14,800 nucleotides of DNA from Gaiellasilicea sp035556515 (GTDB lineage Bacteria > Actinomycetota > Thermoleophilia > Gaiellales > Gaiellaceae). Position numbers and translations under genes: made by a program. The stretch spans positions 1 to 14,800 of the forward strand of contig DATMEO010000050.1 of NCBI GenBank assembly GCA_035556515.1, written 5' to 3'. How positions within the stretch are numbered: position 1 is the first letter of the stretch; every line of letters starts with the position of its first letter. This document shows positions 12,871 to 14,800 of this stretch, piece by piece. The notes under the pieces were generated by a model. That model was not told where the DNA came from, did not search any database, and saw only the letters and a list, made by a program, of their open reading frames with translations.

Positions 12871-13557
12871 ATGACGCATCTACCCTCATTCGAGGAGCTC
12901 GACCGGGACGGCGCAATCCAGGAAGCGGCGGAGAGCGTCGATCCGGAGACCCGCGCTGCGTTCCTCAAGAAGGCCGGTGTCGGCCTGGGCACGATCGCAG
13001 TCGGTAGCGCCTTCGCCGGCGCGATGCCGCGGATCGCTCAGGGCGCCGCCGTCCCTGCGAGCGACATCAGCATCCTCAACTTCGCGCTCACGCTCGAGTA
13101 CCTCGAGGCGGAGTTCTACGCCCAGGCCAACGCGAACAAGATCTTCTCCGGCAAGCGGGAGCTGTTCCGCTTCAGCCAGGTCGTCGCGCAGCACGAGGCG
13201 TCCCACGTCGCCTTCCTGAAGAAGGTGCTCGGGTCGAAGGCGGTTGCGAAGCCGAAGTTCGACTTCAAGGACACCGTCACCAACGTGACCAAGTTCGCGG
13301 CCACCGCCCAGGTGCTCGAGGACACGGGTGTCCACGCCTATCTCGGACAGGTGCCGAACATCAAGGCGAAGGCCGTGCTGCTGGGTGCCGGCCGGATCCT
13401 GCCGGTGGAGGCGCGCCACGCGGCCTGGATTCGGGACATCCGCTTCTCCGGCGGCAGGACGTCCCCGACCACGCCTGCCCCGGCGGCGTTCGAGGACGGC
13501 TTCACCAAGGACAAGATCCTCGCCGCGGTGAAGGCGACGGGCTTCATCGTCGGTTAG
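12871..13557 (+). CDS. Ferritin-like domain protein with N-terminal membrane/export segment
   Basis: A 228-residue protein of the ferritin-like superfamily, resembling the Ferritin_2 (PF13668) group, whose activity is uncertain. A 30-residue lead is followed by FLKKAGVGLGTIAVGSAFAGAM (31-52), a Tat-like or anchor segment, then a four-helix bundle with paired carboxylate/His motifs: E76 and E79 (LEYLEAEFY), E109-x-x-H112 (QHEASHVAFL), E150 (AQVLEDTGVHAYL) and E180-x-x-H183 (VEARHAAWI). These could form a di-iron-type site on the cell surface. ATG 12871 has a good AGGAAAGGA 8 nt upstream. A strong terminator follows, so it is a single-gene transcript or the last gene after the HD-GYP gene. Confidence 0.85.
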   Translation: MTHLPSFEELDRDGAIQEAAESVDPETRAAFLKKAGVGLGTIAVGSAFAGAMPRIAQGAAVPASDISILNFALTLEYLEAEFYAQANANKIFSGKRELFRFSQVVAQHEASHVAFLKKVLGSKAVAKPKFDFKDTVTNVTKFAATAQVLEDTGVHAYLGQVPNIKAKAVLLGAGRILPVEARHAAWIRDIRFSGGRTSPTTPAPAAFEDGFTKDKILAAVKATGFIVG

Positions 13558-13566
13558 GTCTTGGCG

Positions 13567-13600
13567 CGGAACGGGATCTGCTCTCGCAGATCCCGTTCCG
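13567..13600 (+). terminator. Rho-independent terminator after the ferritin-like gene
   Basis: A perfect 15-bp stem (13567-13581 with 13586-13600; CGGAACGGGATCTGC and its complement) has a TCTC loop and is followed by TTT. It begins 10 nt after the stop codon at 13557. It sits between convergent genes and may also stop transcription from the minus strand, although no T-tract follows on that side. Confidence 0.88.
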
Positions 13601-13614
13601 TTTGCGCCCTATTG

Positions 13615-14685
13615 CTACAGCGAGGACCAGACCTCGAGCTTCTGCTTGGTGCGGCGGATCACCTCGTCGGTGAACTCCCGCGAGCCGGCGTGGCCGCCGA
13701 GGTCGGCCGTGCGGACGCCTTCGGCCACGGTTTCGAGCGTGGCCTCTCGGATCGCGCGGCCGGCCGCCTGACCCACCTCGTCGGCATGGGTGAGCAGTGC
13801 TGCGCCGGCGAGGATCATCGCCATCGGGTTGGCGACGTCCTTGCCGAAGAGCGAGGGGGCGGTCCCGTGCGCGGCCTCGGCCATCAGCGCTCTCGGCACG
13901 TATTCCTCGTCGAACGCGACCAGCATCGACTCCGAGCCGGCGATCGAGCCGAAGAGCGGCAGCACGAGGTCGGAAAGGATGTCGCCGTCCCGGTTCAACG
14001 CCGGGATCACGAGCGGCGCGCCGGTCTGCGCGAGCAGGAGCGCGAAGGTCGCGTCGATCAGCTGCGGCTCGTAGGTGACGTCTGGATGCCGCACGGCTGC
14101 GGCGTCCATCTCCTCCTTCAGCATCCCCTCGTAGGTCGGGCTGACGGTGTACTTCGGCCCACCGAAGACCTTGGCGTTCATCCGCTCGGCCTGGCGGAAG
14201 GCGAACTCGGCCACGGAGCGGCAGATCCGCCGCTCGATCCGCTCCGTGCGGAACGCGACCTCGTCCTCGCCTTCGCCCTCACGCCACTCCTTGGCGCCGT
14301 AGGCGTCGCCGACCGCCATCCTCACCACCGAGATCGGTGCGTGAACACCGCCGAGCGGAACGACTCCCGGAATCCGGCGCCCGGTGCGGACGATCACCTG
14401 GCCGCCGATCTCCTCGCGGAGGATCCGGTTCGGCGAGCCGACGTCGTCGCGGGTCTCGGGTGTGATCGTCGCCGCCTTCAGGCCGAGGCCGTGCTCGCGG
14501 ACCGCCCGCGCAGCCTCGTGCACGACCCGATTCTTCGTCGCGCGGCGGTTCTCGAGCGAGAGGTCGAAGCGCGGAAACTCGAGTTCGATCCCGATCACGT
14601 CCGGCTGGAGCGGACGGAGCGCTTCCTCGAGCAGTTCCTGCCCGGTCTCGTCACCCTCGAGCACGACAATCGTCCGTGAATCCAT
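13615..14685 (-). CDS. Isocitrate/isopropylmalate dehydrogenase family enzyme, most like NADP-isocitrate dehydrogenase
   Basis: A 356-residue beta-decarboxylating dehydrogenase. Several stretches recall eukaryotic-type (type II) NADP-isocitrate dehydrogenase: LKAATITPE (69-77), SPNRILREEIGGQVIVR (84-100, compare SPNGTIRNILGG), a GDAYGA segment, GPKYTVSPTYEG with catalytic-type Lys178, YEPQLIDA with Asp211, and NRDGDILSD (231-239, compare NYDGDVQSD). The C-terminal HGTAPSLFGKDVANPMAMILAGAALL is family-wide. It likely makes 2-oxoglutarate and NAD(P)H, but isopropylmalate or another 2-hydroxyacid is possible. Odd: the near-universal GDGIG at the N-terminus is GDETG (11-15), and the enzyme is shorter than the usual type II form. 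ATG 14685; minus-strand TATCAT lies 9 nt upstream. Confidence 0.82.
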   Translation of the reverse strand: MDSRTIVVLEGDETGQELLEEALRPLQPDVIGIELEFPRFDLSLENRRATKNRVVHEAARAVREHGLGLKAATITPETRDDVGSPNRILREEIGGQVIVRTGRRIPGVVPLGGVHAPISVVRMAVGDAYGAKEWREGEGEDEVAFRTERIERRICRSVAEFAFRQAERMNAKVFGGPKYTVSPTYEGMLKEEMDAAAVRHPDVTYEPQLIDATFALLLAQTGAPLVIPALNRDGDILSDLVLPLFGSIAGSESMLVAFDEEYVPRALMAEAAHGTAPSLFGKDVANPMAMILAGAALLTHADEVGQAAGRAIREATLETVAEGVRTADLGGHAGSREFTDEVIRRTKQKLEVWSSL

Positions 14686-14694
14686 CGGCGGCGG

Positions 14695-14700
14695 ATGATA
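14695..14700 (-). promoter_or_regulatory. Putative -10 hexamer for the isocitrate-dehydrogenase-like gene
   Basis: TATCAT on the minus strand (plus ATGATA) is close to the TATAAT consensus and ends 9 nt before the ATG. No Shine-Dalgarno lies in the GC-only spacer. The -35 position falls on the palindrome at 14711-14723. Confidence 0.42.
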
Positions 14701-14710
14701 CTCGCGGCGT

Positions 14711-14723
14711 CTGGGTAACCCAG
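14711..14723. promoter_or_regulatory. 13-bp perfect palindrome, candidate operator
   Basis: CTGGGTAACCCAG reads the same on both strands except for the single central base. It sits in the 43-bp gap between divergent genes, over the -35 position of the minus-strand gene and just before the plus-strand start, where a dimeric regulator could control both. No matching known operator is recognised. Confidence 0.4.
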
Positions 14724-14728
14724 TCGCG

Positions 14729-14800
14729 ATGGCGCGCAGAGGTGGATGGAGGCGCGCGGGGTCGAAGGGACGGTTCCGCTATCTGGACGGACGCGGGAAT
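14729..14800 (+). CDS. 5' end of a basic protein, possibly DNA topoisomerase IB
   Basis: Only 24 codons are in the window, reading from ATG 14729 to the edge without a stop. The residues RRAGSKGRFRYLDGRGN resemble the N-terminus of bacterial poxvirus-type topoisomerase IB, where an Arg-rich stretch is followed by F-x-Y-x-D-x-x-G. The fragment is too short to be sure, and other basic proteins could start this way. A TAACCC 7 nt before the ATG resembles the -10 placement of other genes here but lacks the final T. It diverges from the dehydrogenase gene. Confidence 0.4.
   Translation, partial: MARRGGWRRAGSKGRFRYLDGRGN

Noticed and set aside
13561..14679. 372-residue plus-strand frame opposite the dehydrogenase gene
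   Set aside because: Antisense shadow; the dehydrogenase motifs are all on the minus strand.

Overview
The window is about 70% GC and almost fully coding, with many GTG/TTG starts. It opens in the 3' end of rplS and continues rnhB - yraN - (insertion) - comM - dprA, the usual bacterial order downstream of rplS. Divergence from better-known actinobacteria, a split pntA1/pntA2/pntB transhydrogenase and an anchored ferritin-like protein suggest a deep-branching high-GC actinobacterium, perhaps class Thermoleophilia (Gaiellales/Solirubrobacterales-like). That placement is an inference from protein style; there is no rRNA in the window.

Layout. 1-1650 (+): rplS 3' end with a long acidic tail, a small lipoprotein gene that seems to start inside rplS, rnhB (RNase HII) and yraN (UPF0102 nuclease-like). 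1651-3105: htpX membrane protease behind a 12-bp perfect inverted repeat, a small proline-rich ORF, then a 168-bp nested palindrome. 3102-3488 (-): VOC/glyoxalase-fold protein. 3525-4628 (+): solitary SPPY-type DNA methyltransferase with no nuclease partner. 4671-7260 (+): comM and dprA, the DNA-uptake recombination pair, separated by a cluster of hairpins. 7270-8394 (+): FAD amine/amino-acid oxidoreductase, convergent with 12107-8391 (-), a tightly coupled operon pntA1-pntA2-pntB plus an ornithine-cyclodeaminase-family gene. 12182-12772 (+): minimal HD-GYP protein. 12871-13557 (+): ferritin-like protein, then a strong terminator. 14685-13615 (-): divergent NADP-isocitrate-dehydrogenase-like enzyme. 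14729-14800 (+): 5' end of a gene that may be topoisomerase IB.

How the parts fit. Most of the window is housekeeping: translation, RNA-DNA hybrid removal, DNA uptake and recombination, membrane quality control. The second half is redox centred: a proton-pumping NAD(P) transhydrogenase co-transcribed with a probable NAD(P)H-linked imine reductase or cyclodeaminase, an isocitrate-dehydrogenase-like NADPH source, and a flavin oxidase.

I found no convincing undescribed multi-gene system, CRISPR array, tRNA or transposon. The most distinctive signals are non-coding. (1) Six genes have a TANNNT hexamer 6-9 nt before the start codon, as expected for leaderless transcription. (2) Two intergenic palindromic clusters share a GCGCCGAT hairpin core, like a dispersed repeat family. 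(3) A perfect inverted repeat overlaps the htpX ribosome-binding site. No gap exceeds 300 bases; the larger ones (1651-1851, 2942-3101, 6126-6276) are described under their repeats.
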